Shown: positions 1-8,778 of the stretch, in pieces
How positions within the stretch are numbered: position 1 is the first letter of the stretch
Layout: each line of letters opens with the position of its first letter
Assembly: GCA_900546215.1 (NCBI GenBank)
Contig: URCD01000023.1
Location: 1 to 24,647, forward strand
Origin: an uncultured Eubacteriales bacterium
Lineage (GTDB): Bacteria; Bacillota; Clostridia; Lachnospirales; Anaerotignaceae
DNA length: 24,647 nucleotides
Direction of reading: 5' to 3'
Translations under genes and position numbers: made by a program
The notes under the pieces: model-generated
Database searches by the model: none
Seen by the model: the letters and a program-made list of their open reading frames with translations, nothing else
What the model was told of the DNA's origin: nothing

Positions 1-1890
1 ACTGTCATTAAATTTTTTAAGGCAGTTAGCCAATGAAATAATGTAGCTGTCTCCTACGCTGTGTCCGTAATTATCGTTTATAAACTTAAGGTTATCAAGG
101 TCCCAAAGTATAACAACTGCAGTTTTAAGCTTATCAGGATGTTTAAAGAGCATATTGACCCTATCCTCAAACGCCCTTCTGTTATATATGCTTGTAAGGA
201 TATCGTAATCCCTTTCATACTCAATCTGGCGTTTTTCAAGCACATTTGAGGTTATATCTATAAGCACGCCTATTACTGAAGACTCATCAGTTGTCTGATT
301 CAGTTTAAGCCAGCGCTGACGTCCCGATGAGGTATATACCTCATAAAGATTTTCCTCGCCCGGCACAGCATATTTATCAAGCTCTTTCAGGCATTTGATA
401 AATTCCGTTCCGTCAATATACGCCGCCAAATCGGTATTAGGGGAGAAACCTATCATCTCGCACAGCTCGGGATTGCAGAACACTAAATTTTCCTTCTCCT
501 TGTATTCAAAAATTCCAATGCCTGATTCAGACATCTGTATTATGGTGGATATTTTGGAGAAGGCCGCTGCCACCCTGGAGCTCAGGCTTTCTATAGACAT
601 TACAAGCTCGTCAATTTCATCTACATTAACCCTGTTAAGCTTTATCGGCCTGTTGGGGTCGCTTTTTCTAAGCTCCTCCACAAGCCTTCTTATGGGATTT
701 GATATGAGGCGGCTTGTCCTGAATATTCCTATGGCGCTTATAATCAGGGCTGATATAAGAAGCAGCATTAGTGTTGTCTGTGCATTATTATATACCGATA
801 GCAGCTTGTCCTCATTTTGTATTCCCAGCAGCGCCCACCGTTCATTCTCAAAGGGCGTATTATTGTTATACAGTGTAAAATACTGTGCACTGACACAAAT
901 AAAGCTTTTGTTCTCATCGCTTTGATACAGTCTTGAGACCGAGTCACGCGATGTTTTTATAGTCATAGTCTGAGATATAAGAGAGGCCTTGTTATAGGAC
1001 GAGCCGCTGTAAATATATGACTCAAAATTAACTCCGTCCGTAGTCTTCGCCAGAAGATAAGCACCTGACTTATTGGGGCCCAATTCCCTGTAATTAAGCG
1101 TTTTAACAAAATAGTCCTCACTTATTCCCACGCCGTACACTCCAAGCACCGTTCCGTCGGATGCTATAAGCGGTATGGAGTAGCTAAGAACACCCCTGTC
1201 GGACTCGCTTATAGGATAGCTGTAGCACCAATATGCTAAATCCGATGCGTCTGAACCCGGACTGTTTTTAGCCGCCTCCAGAGGCTTTGTGTAAAGATAG
1301 CTATCCTCTTCATCACTTATTGTGCAGCTGGATGTCCAGAAGCTGTCCAGCGGAAGCTGCCACTGCTTTGAAATCATCGGCATTCCTCTTTCAAATAGCA
1401 GACTTTCATTGCTGGAGGAATATGAGTCGGGATTGCTGTTTCTTATATATATCCCCTGTTTTAAGTTATCCTTATATTCGCTTCCCGGGACACAGCCGTC
1501 AAGTATAAGAAAAATTTCAGTTGTGCCGCCAGTCCTCAGATTTCCCAGAACGTCATCCATTACACCCCGCAGTATTTCCTGATTAAGCTCCGGGTCAGTA
1601 TGTATATCCGTTAATGACGCGCCCTTCTTAGCAGTTATATCTTCAATAGACTGCGTAATAAGCTTCGCACTGCTGTTGATAGATGTCCACTTGCCCATCT
1701 CGCTTTCGACATAGATTTTTCTGTTGGTTACCTGTTCGTTAAATACATCGATTGCGTTTGTTTTAAGATACTGAAGAAAGCTAAGCTGAAAAACGATTGT
1801 AAACACGGCAATAGTTATAAAAAGAACGGAAAAAACCGGCTTGAACGTTTTTAGAAATATTGTGTTATTCTTTTTATCTCTTTTGTCCAC
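1..1890 (-). CDS. Membrane sensor diguanylate cyclase (Cache-HAMP-PAS-GGDEF), 3' end cut by window
   Basis: The reading frame is open for 630 codons from a GTG at 1890 to the window edge, so the C-terminus is missing. The N-terminus has a membrane helix at about residues 16-38, then a roughly 320-residue extracellular region of the double-Cache type. A second helix follows at about 367-390, then a HAMP-like linker (NPIRRLVEELRKSD) and a PAS domain at about 445-530 containing NPELCEMIGFS. The GGDEF domain opens with YDILTSIYNRRAF and continues through WDLDNLKFINDNYGHSVGD before the window ends, so its catalytic GGDEF signature is not visible. Such proteins bind an extracellular small molecule and make cyclic-di-GMP inside the cell. 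The start is GTG because an in-frame TGA lies two codons upstream. It begins 26 bp after a solute-binding lipoprotein gene and is probably co-transcribed with it. Activity cannot be judged from this fragment. Confidence 0.9.
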   Translation of the reverse strand, partial: MDKRDKKNNTIFLKTFKPVFSVLFITIAVFTIVFQLSFLQYLKTNAIDVFNEQVTNRKIYVESEMGKWTSINSSAKLITQSIEDITAKKGASLTDIHTDPELNQEILRGVMDDVLGNLRTGGTTEIFLILDGCVPGSEYKDNLKQGIYIRNSNPDSYSSSNESLLFERGMPMISKQWQLPLDSFWTSSCTISDEEDSYLYTKPLEAAKNSPGSDASDLAYWCYSYPISESDRGVLSYSIPLIASDGTVLGVYGVGISEDYFVKTLNYRELGPNKSGAYLLAKTTDGVNFESYIYSGSSYNKASLISQTMTIKTSRDSVSRLYQSDENKSFICVSAQYFTLYNNNTPFENERWALLGIQNEDKLLSVYNNAQTTLMLLLISALIISAIGIFRTSRLISNPIRRLVEELRKSDPNRPIKLNRVNVDEIDELVMSIESLSSRVAAAFSKISTIIQMSESGIGIFEYKEKENLVFCNPELCEMIGFSPNTDLAAYIDGTEFIKCLKELDKYAVPGEENLYEVYTSSGRQRWLKLNQTTDESSVIGVLIDITSNVLEKRQIEYERDYDILTSIYNRRAFEDRVNMLFKHPDKLKTAVVILWDLDNLKFINDNYGHSVGDSYIISLANCLKKFNDS

Positions 1891-1916
1891 GCGTCATCAT
1901 CTCATTTCAATGTCTG

Positions 1917-3314
1917 TCAGCAATTTTCAAGTGCGGTGCTCAATTCCGTAAGCCAGCTTTCAAATGCGCTGTCCAAAGCCGTATCAAGCTCGTCCCCGCT
2001 GAGGCCCGCAAGCTCCGCTTTATAATTGTCTATTTTGGACGTCATAAATTCCGTAAGCACGCTTCTGGCTTCTACTCCGCCCTCAAAAGGCCTGTTTGTA
2101 TACAGATTGACATTATTTACTGTATCAACACCAAGCAGGAAGCTGTCATAAACAAGCGAGTCCTTATCAACGCCCTCTCTTTGAAGAGCCGCCTCAAGAT
2201 TTTCCCGCGTATTAGATTCATATTTTACCGGAATATAGCCTGAGCTTACACAGAAATCCGTATTCTGTTCAACGTCTGTAAACCATTTTAAAAATTCTAC
2301 AGAAGCCTTTTCACTCAGCGTATCGCCTTTAGTGACAGCCATTCCCGCGCCCTGCTGTACAGCATAGTCCTCTGTGCCCTCAAAACCGGGAACAGGATAA
2401 ACCTTACCTTCAATCGGATTATATGTAATTCCGCCGTCAAAGGTTACTTCCGTTGGATAATAGCTTGTACTTGAGGTTGAGCCTACAACCGCGATAAGGT
2501 CGCCGGTCTTGACATCGTCGCTTCTAAATCGTCCGTATGCACCGTAATATCCCTTTATATACGGAACAGCGTAATTGTCCCATAAGCGTTTCATAATATC
2601 TCTATCTAAATTGAGCTTAACCTGTCCGTTATTAACCTCGAACAGCTCGCTTCCAAGCTGGCGGCTGCCTACAATAAGATAATTTGCAAACGCGTCCCTT
2701 CCGAAAAACGCCCTTCCGCCGCTCCAGTCATAGTACTGCTTGGACACCTTGGCAAGTCCTTCCCATGTTTTAAAGGATTCATCGCTGGCCCCTGTCGCCT
2801 CAGCAAATTTATTCCAGTCGGTCATATCTACGAACAGAAGCTCTGTGGACTTAGCAACCGGGAATATATACAGGCTTCCGTCTGTAAACTCGCCTTCCTG
2901 TACAAAGCCCTCAACGTACTCGCTAAGCTCTTCATCTGTCATATACTGTTTAATATCAGCCAGCAGCCCAAGCTCGTTTACAACATAGGCAGTGTCCGAA
3001 TAGGTGGCAAATATGTTTGGAAGCTCCTCCGAGCCAACCTTCTGATTAGCTGACGCCGCTACTGCATCCGCCAGGTCATCGACAGAGCCCTTGGATTCGG
3101 CGGTTACTACTATTCCTTCCTCTGCGCCTACCGTTTCGTTGAACTTGCTGACAAGCTCGTCAAAGGCAGTCTTTTGTGTACCCTTATAGTAGTGCCATAC
3201 TATAACCGACGTCGGATTGCCGGGATCCAGAGAAGTCTCACTTTTAGAACATCCGGGAAGCAGAAGCAGCCCAGCGGTCAATAAGGCCAAAACGCACTTT
3301 TTAAATTTTTTCAT
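1917..3314 (-). CDS. Extracellular solute-binding lipoprotein (ABC transporter type, carbohydrate-like)
   Basis: This 465-residue protein starts with a lipoprotein signal: a KKFKK basic head, a leucine-rich core and the lipobox LLLPGC, giving an acylated cysteine at residue 22. The mature part opens with SVIVWHYYKGTQKTAFDELV, typical of family 1 (sugar-type) binding proteins, and the length fits the family. It should sit on the outer face of the membrane and bind a small molecule, perhaps an oligosaccharide; the ligand cannot be told from sequence. No permease or ATPase genes flank it. Its only close partner is the downstream Cache-GGDEF sensor, so it may serve signalling as well as or instead of transport. 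The start has a clear GGAGGG ribosome binding site six bases upstream (3321-3326). Confidence 0.93.
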   Translation of the reverse strand: MKKFKKCVLALLTAGLLLLPGCSKSETSLDPGNPTSVIVWHYYKGTQKTAFDELVSKFNETVGAEEGIVVTAESKGSVDDLADAVAASANQKVGSEELPNIFATYSDTAYVVNELGLLADIKQYMTDEELSEYVEGFVQEGEFTDGSLYIFPVAKSTELLFVDMTDWNKFAEATGASDESFKTWEGLAKVSKQYYDWSGGRAFFGRDAFANYLIVGSRQLGSELFEVNNGQVKLNLDRDIMKRLWDNYAVPYIKGYYGAYGRFRSDDVKTGDLIAVVGSTSSTSYYPTEVTFDGGITYNPIEGKVYPVPGFEGTEDYAVQQGAGMAVTKGDTLSEKASVEFLKWFTDVEQNTDFCVSSGYIPVKYESNTRENLEAALQREGVDKDSLVYDSFLLGVDTVNNVNLYTNRPFEGGVEARSVLTEFMTSKIDNYKAELAGLSGDELDTALDSAFESWLTELSTALENC

Positions 3315-3343
3315 AAGTAACCCTCCAAACAGCTCTTAATGGT

Positions 3344-3372
3344 ATTATATTCTATTTATTCTATCATGTATC
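3344..3372 (-). promoter_or_regulatory. Candidate promoter for the solute-binding protein/sensor operon
   Basis: A perfect TATAAT (-10) reads on the minus strand at 3349-3344, about 30 bases upstream of the start codon. The -35 position at a 17-base spacing is GATACA, only a 3/6 match to TTGACA, so the call rests mainly on the -10 box. Confidence 0.4.
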
Positions 3373-3430
3373 AGAATAAAAGGAAAGAAAAGTATCTCAT
3401 ATTTGCCAGTTTCACAGTTTTATTTTAACT

Positions 3431-3458
3431 AAGCCCGGCAATATAATGCGCCGGGCTT
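3431..3458 (-). terminator. Hairpin after the multi-PAS GGDEF/EAL gene
   Basis: A perfect 9-bp GC-rich stem (AAGCCCGGC with GCCGGGCTT) and a 10-base loop lie about 30 bases after the stop of the large signalling gene. On the minus strand it is followed by TAGTTAAAATAAAA rather than a clean U-run, so it is a weak terminator or an RNA-stabilising hairpin. Confidence 0.5.
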
Positions 3459-3486
3459 GCGGTATCAAATATTCTTTTGCCGGAAC

Positions 3487-6400
3487 TCATTTATCCGAAA
3501 GCTCATATCTTACTGCCCTCATTGAAGGCTCGTACTTTTTAAAAGAACGTTTTCCGTCCATTTTAGCCGCAAACAGGGCTATATCGGATTTCTGATACAA
3601 TTCCTTAAATTCTGTTCCGTCAGCAGGTATCATACAGTAGCCTGCTGATAATGTAAATCTCGTGTTTCTGTCGCTGTCGCATACTGCTGCCAGCTCAATT
3701 ACATTTTTCATTTTTGAATTTACAGAGTTCAAGTCAATATTTTTACACAGTACAAGAAATTCGTCTCCGCCTATCCTGCATACAATATCATTTTCCCTGA
3801 ACAGCGTTTTCAGTCTTTCTGCCGTCTGCTTTATAACCTTATCGCCGTACGCATGTCCAAAAACGTCATTTGCCGACTTAAAATTATCCATGTCGAACAT
3901 TATTATGGCAGCCGTTTCATCCGGTTTCATTCCTTTAATATATTCCCCTATTATCGGTATGGCTGCCTGCCTGTTCAAAAGCCCCGTAAGCGAGTCTGTA
4001 TGAGCCAGATGGGTAAGCTTGATTTCGCGTTTTTTCTGCTCGTCTATATCCATTATGAACATGTATGCAAAAATATCGGAGCTGTACTCAAACTTAACCA
4101 GATAAACTATCATTCTGAACCATTTTATCCGGCCCATATATTTTCTCCGATACTCAATTGTATCCGTAAGAATTCCGTCGTTGTAGAGCTTAAGGAGCCT
4201 TTCCCTGCGCGTGAAATCCTCCAGCTCTTTTCTGTATTCCACGGCAACAAGATTACTGCATACATATCCAAGCATTTCTGTATATCCGCAGTCCATGCTG
4301 CAGCCCGTCTCACCGAACCATATTCCGCTATTCTCATCTGAAAAGCTGTCATTGTTCAGGTTAACCTTAAAATCATATATAGCCTGGCTTCGCAGTATTT
4401 CCAGCGTTTTCATATCTTCTCTTTCCCGGAAATATCTGTCCTTTTCCTCCGTGATATCTATGTAATACCCGAAAGCCCTGACGGCTTCCCCCTCGGTATT
4501 TCTGATGGTTTCACAGACAATCCTTATCCACACTATATTATTTCTGCCGTTTTTTATCGGAACTTCAAGTCTGAACTGATTTTGATTTTTGCCATTTACT
4601 ACCTTATCAACATAATCCTTAAAATCAGCCAAGTATTCATTTGGAATATATTTAAAGCATACGCAGGGGAAATTGTCAACCACACACATTCCGTCCTGCT
4701 CTCCCGACGGTCTGCCCTTAAGCGCACCAATAGCGGATTCTTCCGGGAACGTTAGCCGTCTGTTTTTAATATCCCAGTCCCAGCCGTTTATTTTTGCCTG
4801 GCGAAGTATGCTTTCCAGCCTCTTTCCTGCCAGCCAAAGCTCAATTTCCTTTTTCTTTTCCTCCGTAATGTCGTTAATGACACACATATATATAGCGTCA
4901 TTCCCGTCATTTTTAACAAAGCTGAAATTAAGCTTCATCCATTTTGTCACATCATGCTTGGTTTTTATTTTAATAACCTCTGTAAAGCCTTCACCAGTAT
5001 CCTTTGCATGATTAAAATTTTTCTCTATTTCGTCAATTCTTTTTTTGTCTATAAAGCGCTCATAAAACCTTGAATTCAGGGATTTTTCGTAGTCATCTGC
5101 ACTGTGTCCCATTATTCTGGAAATTCCGTTGGCTATAACCTCGAAGGTAATCTCTTTGTTCTTATAGTTAAGCAGCAGTATGTCCTCCGGGGTATTGTCA
5201 ACAAACATTCTCATTCTGTCCCTAAGCTTAACGGTATCTGAGATATTAAGTACAATACCCTGAATCATCCTTTGCCCGTCCAGCTCAATAAACTTACTTT
5301 GGTCTATAACCCAAATATAGCCGTCCCTGCTCTTCATTCTGTATTCAATATTATAGGGCTTGCCGCTTAGTCTCATGCTTAAAACACAGTCCCTTACAGC
5401 AGCTCTGTCATCGGGATGTATCATATTTAAATATTTATTATCGAACAGAGATTCAATCTCTTCCCTTGTATATTTAAAAATATCCAGAAACCTGTTGCTT
5501 ATATACAAAAAATCCCATTCAGGGGTGTCAGCGCAGTGATGATACCCTCCGGCAGTATCATTATACAGGAAGTTCAGCTCATGGTTCTGTTTTAGCAAAA
5601 CCTTATTTGTTTCCGTAAGACGTTTTTGTATTTCCATCGTATCAGATATGTCCATACATGCGCTTACAATTGCCATTCGTCCGTTTTCAGCCAAAATAAC
5701 CTTGCCCTTATCCAAAGTCCAGAACCATGTTCCGTCCTTCTTCGGCATACGGTAAGTCACTGTATATTCCATACCGGGATAATAGTTGTCTCCAAGCGCT
5801 TCAGCCACATTTTGCCTGTCATCGGGATGAATTGTGTTTACTACCTTATAGTCAATGGCCTGGGCAAACTCGTCATAGCTGCTGTAGCCTAAAAATTTTA
5901 TCATTTCATTGTTGGCAAAGTAAAGCGGGAAATCCTCCTCGCAGTATCCGCCTATCATTCCGCCCGGCGCCATCTGGGAGAATATTGTAGCCGCAATTCT
6001 CCTGTTATCCTCTGTCAGGCTCATAAACGATTTGTCATTTTCGGCTATTCCAAGCACCGCTGTCAGCTCTTTCTGTGAGGATTCCAGCGAAAGCTCCCTA
6101 ACCTTCTGGGCGGTCACGTCCCTTACGGAGCCGTAATACAGTCTGCTTCCGTTCTGTTCCCTCAAAAAGAAGGCCTTAATGTTCATCCATATTACCGCGC
6201 CGTCGCCCTTAATCCTGCGCACATCGCCCTCCGCGCCGCTTAGTCTGTTTTCATATGCTCTGTTAAATATATCTAAAACGGTGCCATGGTCCTCGGCATA
6301 TATGTCCTGCATTATTTCCTGACGTCTTTCCTCAAGGTCAATCGGGTTTGTCCCTGTAATACGGTAATACTGCTCGTTTACCCTAACAAGCTCAACCTTG

Positions 6401-8541
6401 TCGCCGCTCACGCTGTAAAACGCTATTCCGCCTAAAATGTTGTTCATCATGGCGTCGCTGAACAGCTCATCATTGAGTATTTCCTTTATTCTGATACGGT
6501 CCATCTGTCTTGCCTTAATACCTCTGAAATCTATGTTATTCTCATCAGACAGCAGCGGCTCAAACACTTCAATGGGCATCGGCCTGTAAAAATAATAGCC
6601 CTGAGCATATATGCAGCCCATATCAATCAAAAGCTCCATCTGCTCCTTTGTCTCAACGCCCTCCGCTATTATTCCAAGCCCTATAAGGCGTGCCATGCTG
6701 GATATGGCCTCAAGTATTCCAATGCCCTTGCCTGAGCTTTGCTCGTTCATATCAAGGAATTTCATATCAATCTTTATGACGTCTACATTTACCTCTTTGA
6801 GCATGTTCAAAGAGGAATATCCGCTTCCAAAGTCATCCATCAGAACTGTAAAGCCTGCGTTTCTAAGCTCCCTCACAACCTTTGTTATGTAGTCGTACTG
6901 CTCCGCGTAAATACTCTCTGTAATTTCTATTTCCAAAAGCCTCGGCTCAAGCTCATACTTCTGTACAAGCTCTTTAAAGCCCTGTACAACGTCCATTGCG
7001 TAAATGTCTACCCTTGATACATTTACCGAAATAGGCACAGCCCTGTGCCCGCTGTCTATCCAGTTCCTTATGCTTCTGCACACCTTGTCCCAAATATACA
7101 TGTCAAGCTCTGTAATCAGCCCGTTATTTTCAAGCACTGGTATAAACTTGGCCGGAGGAATTACTCCCTTCACAGGGTGTATCCATCTTACAAGGGATTC
7201 CAAGCTGACTATTTTCTTGGTGGTCATATTGCATTTAGGCTGTGCGTAGAATGTAAACTCTCCGTTTTTAAGCGCCCTCTGCACCTCTGAAAGGAGCATT
7301 TGCTCATCCTCAATTTTTATGGTCATGTTTTTGTCATAGCGTATTGTGCGCTGGGCGTAATTGCCCTTTATAGACGACAGAGCCAGAACTGCCTTATCAT
7401 ACATTGTGCTGACAGATATTATTTTATCGTCAATTTCATAAATACCAAACACCGGCAGAAATCCCGCGTTGTTTCCATACTGCTTCACAACCTCAATTAT
7501 ACGTGACTGCAGTCTTTTAATTATCGAATCTTCGTTTGGGAGTATAACGCAGAAATCGTCCTCTCCTATGTATCCAGCAATGCCCATTCCCGCATCCTGT
7601 ACAGCCTTTAGATTGGAGCCTATTTCCATCAGAAGCTTGTCTCCTGCCCTTTGTCCGTACCACTCGTTAAAGAGCTTAAAATGCTCAATGTCAATTGCCA
7701 TAAGACAGTATTCTCGCTCTCCGGCATTCCATATGAAATCCTCGGCGCTATTAAAAAACGGAGTCTTTTTAAATATTCCCGTAAGTCTGTCTATGGGAGA
7801 CGCCGCTGCAATAGTCGCATTCTGCTGTCGTATTTCCTCCAGCTTCTGTTCGTTTATATCCTGTATAAAGCACATTATTACGTCATCATCATTTTCGCTG
7901 TGGTTTAACCGCACTACGGTCTGCAAAACCCAGCAGTAGCTTCCGTCAACCCTTTTTTTGCGGAACTGTCCCTTAAGAGAGCTGTCCGAAGAAGGGTCAT
8001 CCATTCTGGAATATATATTTTCTAAATTCCAAAATTCCAGAAATCTCTCCCGGTCATCCGGATGTATCATATTTTCAACGACATCTGTGAGCATCGTATC
8101 CAGCTCTCCCGCTGTATCAGGCATAATATATTTATTCTCATTGTGATAAAGGATCCTGTATGAGTTCTGTGTAAGGTTTAGCTCAAACAGCTCGTCATAG
8201 GCAGAAAGGCTAGTAAGATTATAAAAAAGGTTCTTATTTCCCTCACATATGGCGTTAGTCATAATAATGTGGCATTCCCCTTCTCCAGGCCACTGCAGTT
8301 CTCCCGTGCTGACCTCAACCCATCTGTTCACCTTTTTGTTGTAAAACAGCACAAATTTTTCAGTATTGGTTGACGCAATGGGGCAGCCCTTGCACGGCAT
8401 GTCCTCCCCGCAAAGTGATATATGACACTTATCGCCAATTTTCAAGTCAGGAAATACCTCTTTAAGCGTCTGATTAAAGCTGACCAGCCTGAAATTGCTG
8501 TCAACAACATATACGCTGGTTTCTTCATTATTTGTCATCAT
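3487..8541 (-). CDS. Giant multi-PAS protein with degenerate GGDEF, EAL and C-terminal GGDEF
   Basis: This 1684-residue protein has no obvious membrane segment and is probably cytoplasmic. Approximate order: PAS 1 (1-100, with a cysteine cluster and PCKGCP); PAS 2 (110-235, ending DINEQK); GGDEF 1 (250-400); EAL (420-660); six more PAS-like units (about 695-810, 850-970, 985-1105, 1110-1230, 1242-1367, 1376-1500); GGDEF 2 (1505-1675). GGDEF 1 carries GEDDF where GGDEF is expected, so it is probably inactive or regulatory. The EAL domain keeps the key residues: the glutamate in ESLVRW, SVNVS, EITES, DDFGSGYSS, VIKID, AEGVET and the Q of AQGYYF. This predicts cyclic-di-GMP phosphodiesterase activity. 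GGDEF 2 has an intact RIGGDEF and an upstream RxxD (REND, five residues before), the product-inhibition I-site. The protein could therefore both make and break cyclic-di-GMP under several sensory inputs. An EAL domain placed before a PAS array and a second GGDEF is unusual. The start is the first ATG of a double ATG, with a GGGG-type ribosome binding site. Confidence 0.93.
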   Translation of the reverse strand: MMTNNEETSVYVVDSNFRLVSFNQTLKEVFPDLKIGDKCHISLCGEDMPCKGCPIASTNTEKFVLFYNKKVNRWVEVSTGELQWPGEGECHIIMTNAICEGNKNLFYNLTSLSAYDELFELNLTQNSYRILYHNENKYIMPDTAGELDTMLTDVVENMIHPDDRERFLEFWNLENIYSRMDDPSSDSSLKGQFRKKRVDGSYCWVLQTVVRLNHSENDDDVIMCFIQDINEQKLEEIRQQNATIAAASPIDRLTGIFKKTPFFNSAEDFIWNAGEREYCLMAIDIEHFKLFNEWYGQRAGDKLLMEIGSNLKAVQDAGMGIAGYIGEDDFCVILPNEDSIIKRLQSRIIEVVKQYGNNAGFLPVFGIYEIDDKIISVSTMYDKAVLALSSIKGNYAQRTIRYDKNMTIKIEDEQMLLSEVQRALKNGEFTFYAQPKCNMTTKKIVSLESLVRWIHPVKGVIPPAKFIPVLENNGLITELDMYIWDKVCRSIRNWIDSGHRAVPISVNVSRVDIYAMDVVQGFKELVQKYELEPRLLEIEITESIYAEQYDYITKVVRELRNAGFTVLMDDFGSGYSSLNMLKEVNVDVIKIDMKFLDMNEQSSGKGIGILEAISSMARLIGLGIIAEGVETKEQMELLIDMGCIYAQGYYFYRPMPIEVFEPLLSDENNIDFRGIKARQMDRIRIKEILNDELFSDAMMNNILGGIAFYSVSGDKVELVRVNEQYYRITGTNPIDLEERRQEIMQDIYAEDHGTVLDIFNRAYENRLSGAEGDVRRIKGDGAVIWMNIKAFFLREQNGSRLYYGSVRDVTAQKVRELSLESSQKELTAVLGIAENDKSFMSLTEDNRRIAATIFSQMAPGGMIGGYCEEDFPLYFANNEMIKFLGYSSYDEFAQAIDYKVVNTIHPDDRQNVAEALGDNYYPGMEYTVTYRMPKKDGTWFWTLDKGKVILAENGRMAIVSACMDISDTMEIQKRLTETNKVLLKQNHELNFLYNDTAGGYHHCADTPEWDFLYISNRFLDIFKYTREEIESLFDNKYLNMIHPDDRAAVRDCVLSMRLSGKPYNIEYRMKSRDGYIWVIDQSKFIELDGQRMIQGIVLNISDTVKLRDRMRMFVDNTPEDILLLNYKNKEITFEVIANGISRIMGHSADDYEKSLNSRFYERFIDKKRIDEIEKNFNHAKDTGEGFTEVIKIKTKHDVTKWMKLNFSFVKNDGNDAIYMCVINDITEEKKKEIELWLAGKRLESILRQAKINGWDWDIKNRRLTFPEESAIGALKGRPSGEQDGMCVVDNFPCVCFKYIPNEYLADFKDYVDKVVNGKNQNQFRLEVPIKNGRNNIVWIRIVCETIRNTEGEAVRAFGYYIDITEEKDRYFREREDMKTLEILRSQAIYDFKVNLNNDSFSDENSGIWFGETGCSMDCGYTEMLGYVCSNLVAVEYRKELEDFTRRERLLKLYNDGILTDTIEYRRKYMGRIKWFRMIVYLVKFEYSSDIFAYMFIMDIDEQKKREIKLTHLAHTDSLTGLLNRQAAIPIIGEYIKGMKPDETAAIIMFDMDNFKSANDVFGHAYGDKVIKQTAERLKTLFRENDIVCRIGGDEFLVLCKNIDLNSVNSKMKNVIELAAVCDSDRNTRFTLSAGYCMIPADGTEFKELYQKSDIALFAAKMDGKRSFKKYEPSMRAVRYELSDK

Positions 8542-8589
8542 ATAGCAGACCCCATTTACACAGATTGTTTCATACAGTTAGTTAAATAC

Positions 8590-8619
8590 ATTATAGTTCC
8601 TTTTGCACTAAACAGTCAA
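8590..8619 (-). promoter_or_regulatory. Promoter for the multi-PAS GGDEF/EAL gene
   Basis: On the minus strand TTGACT (8619-8614) and a perfect TATAAT (8595-8590) are separated by 18 bases, a strong sigma-A-type promoter. It predicts a leader of about 40 bases before the start at 8541. Confidence 0.7.
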
Positions 8620-8702
8620 CATCATAAACTCAGCCTTTATCTCAATTATATAAAGTCTGAAGGAAAGTCCGATACTTTTCTTATTATTTTTTGCTCCTCT
8701 AA

Positions 8703-8750
8703 TTTTACATAAGTATCGCATAATTATATAAATTATGATATTATGTAAAA
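8703..8750. repeat. Long AT-rich imperfect palindrome between divergent cyclic-di-GMP genes
   Basis: The outer arms are a perfect 10-bp inverted repeat (TTTTACATAA at 8703-8712, TTATGTAAAA at 8741-8750). Inside them, CATAATT and AATTATG (8719-8725, 8731-8737) pair around a 5-base centre, and TATC/GATA partly extends the arms. It covers the plus-strand promoter of the next gene completely, so it could be an operator for a dimeric regulator or a cruciform-prone site. Confidence 0.6.
8704..8732 (+). promoter_or_regulatory. Promoter for the membrane GGDEF gene at 8779
   Basis: TTTACA (8704-8709) and TATAAA (8727-8732) are spaced by 17 bases; each is a 5/6 match to the sigma-A consensus. The predicted leader is about 40 bases. 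The promoter is embedded in the palindrome at 8703-8750. Confidence 0.6.
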
Positions 8751-8778
8751 AAATCGGATTTATCATACGGAGACCATC

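Noticed and set aside
8719..8750. Second recombination site for the 18.9-kb recombinase
   Set aside because: It shares only short AT-rich strings such as ATATTATGT with the 23-bp repeat, has no partner repeat nearby, and is better explained as a promoter palindrome.
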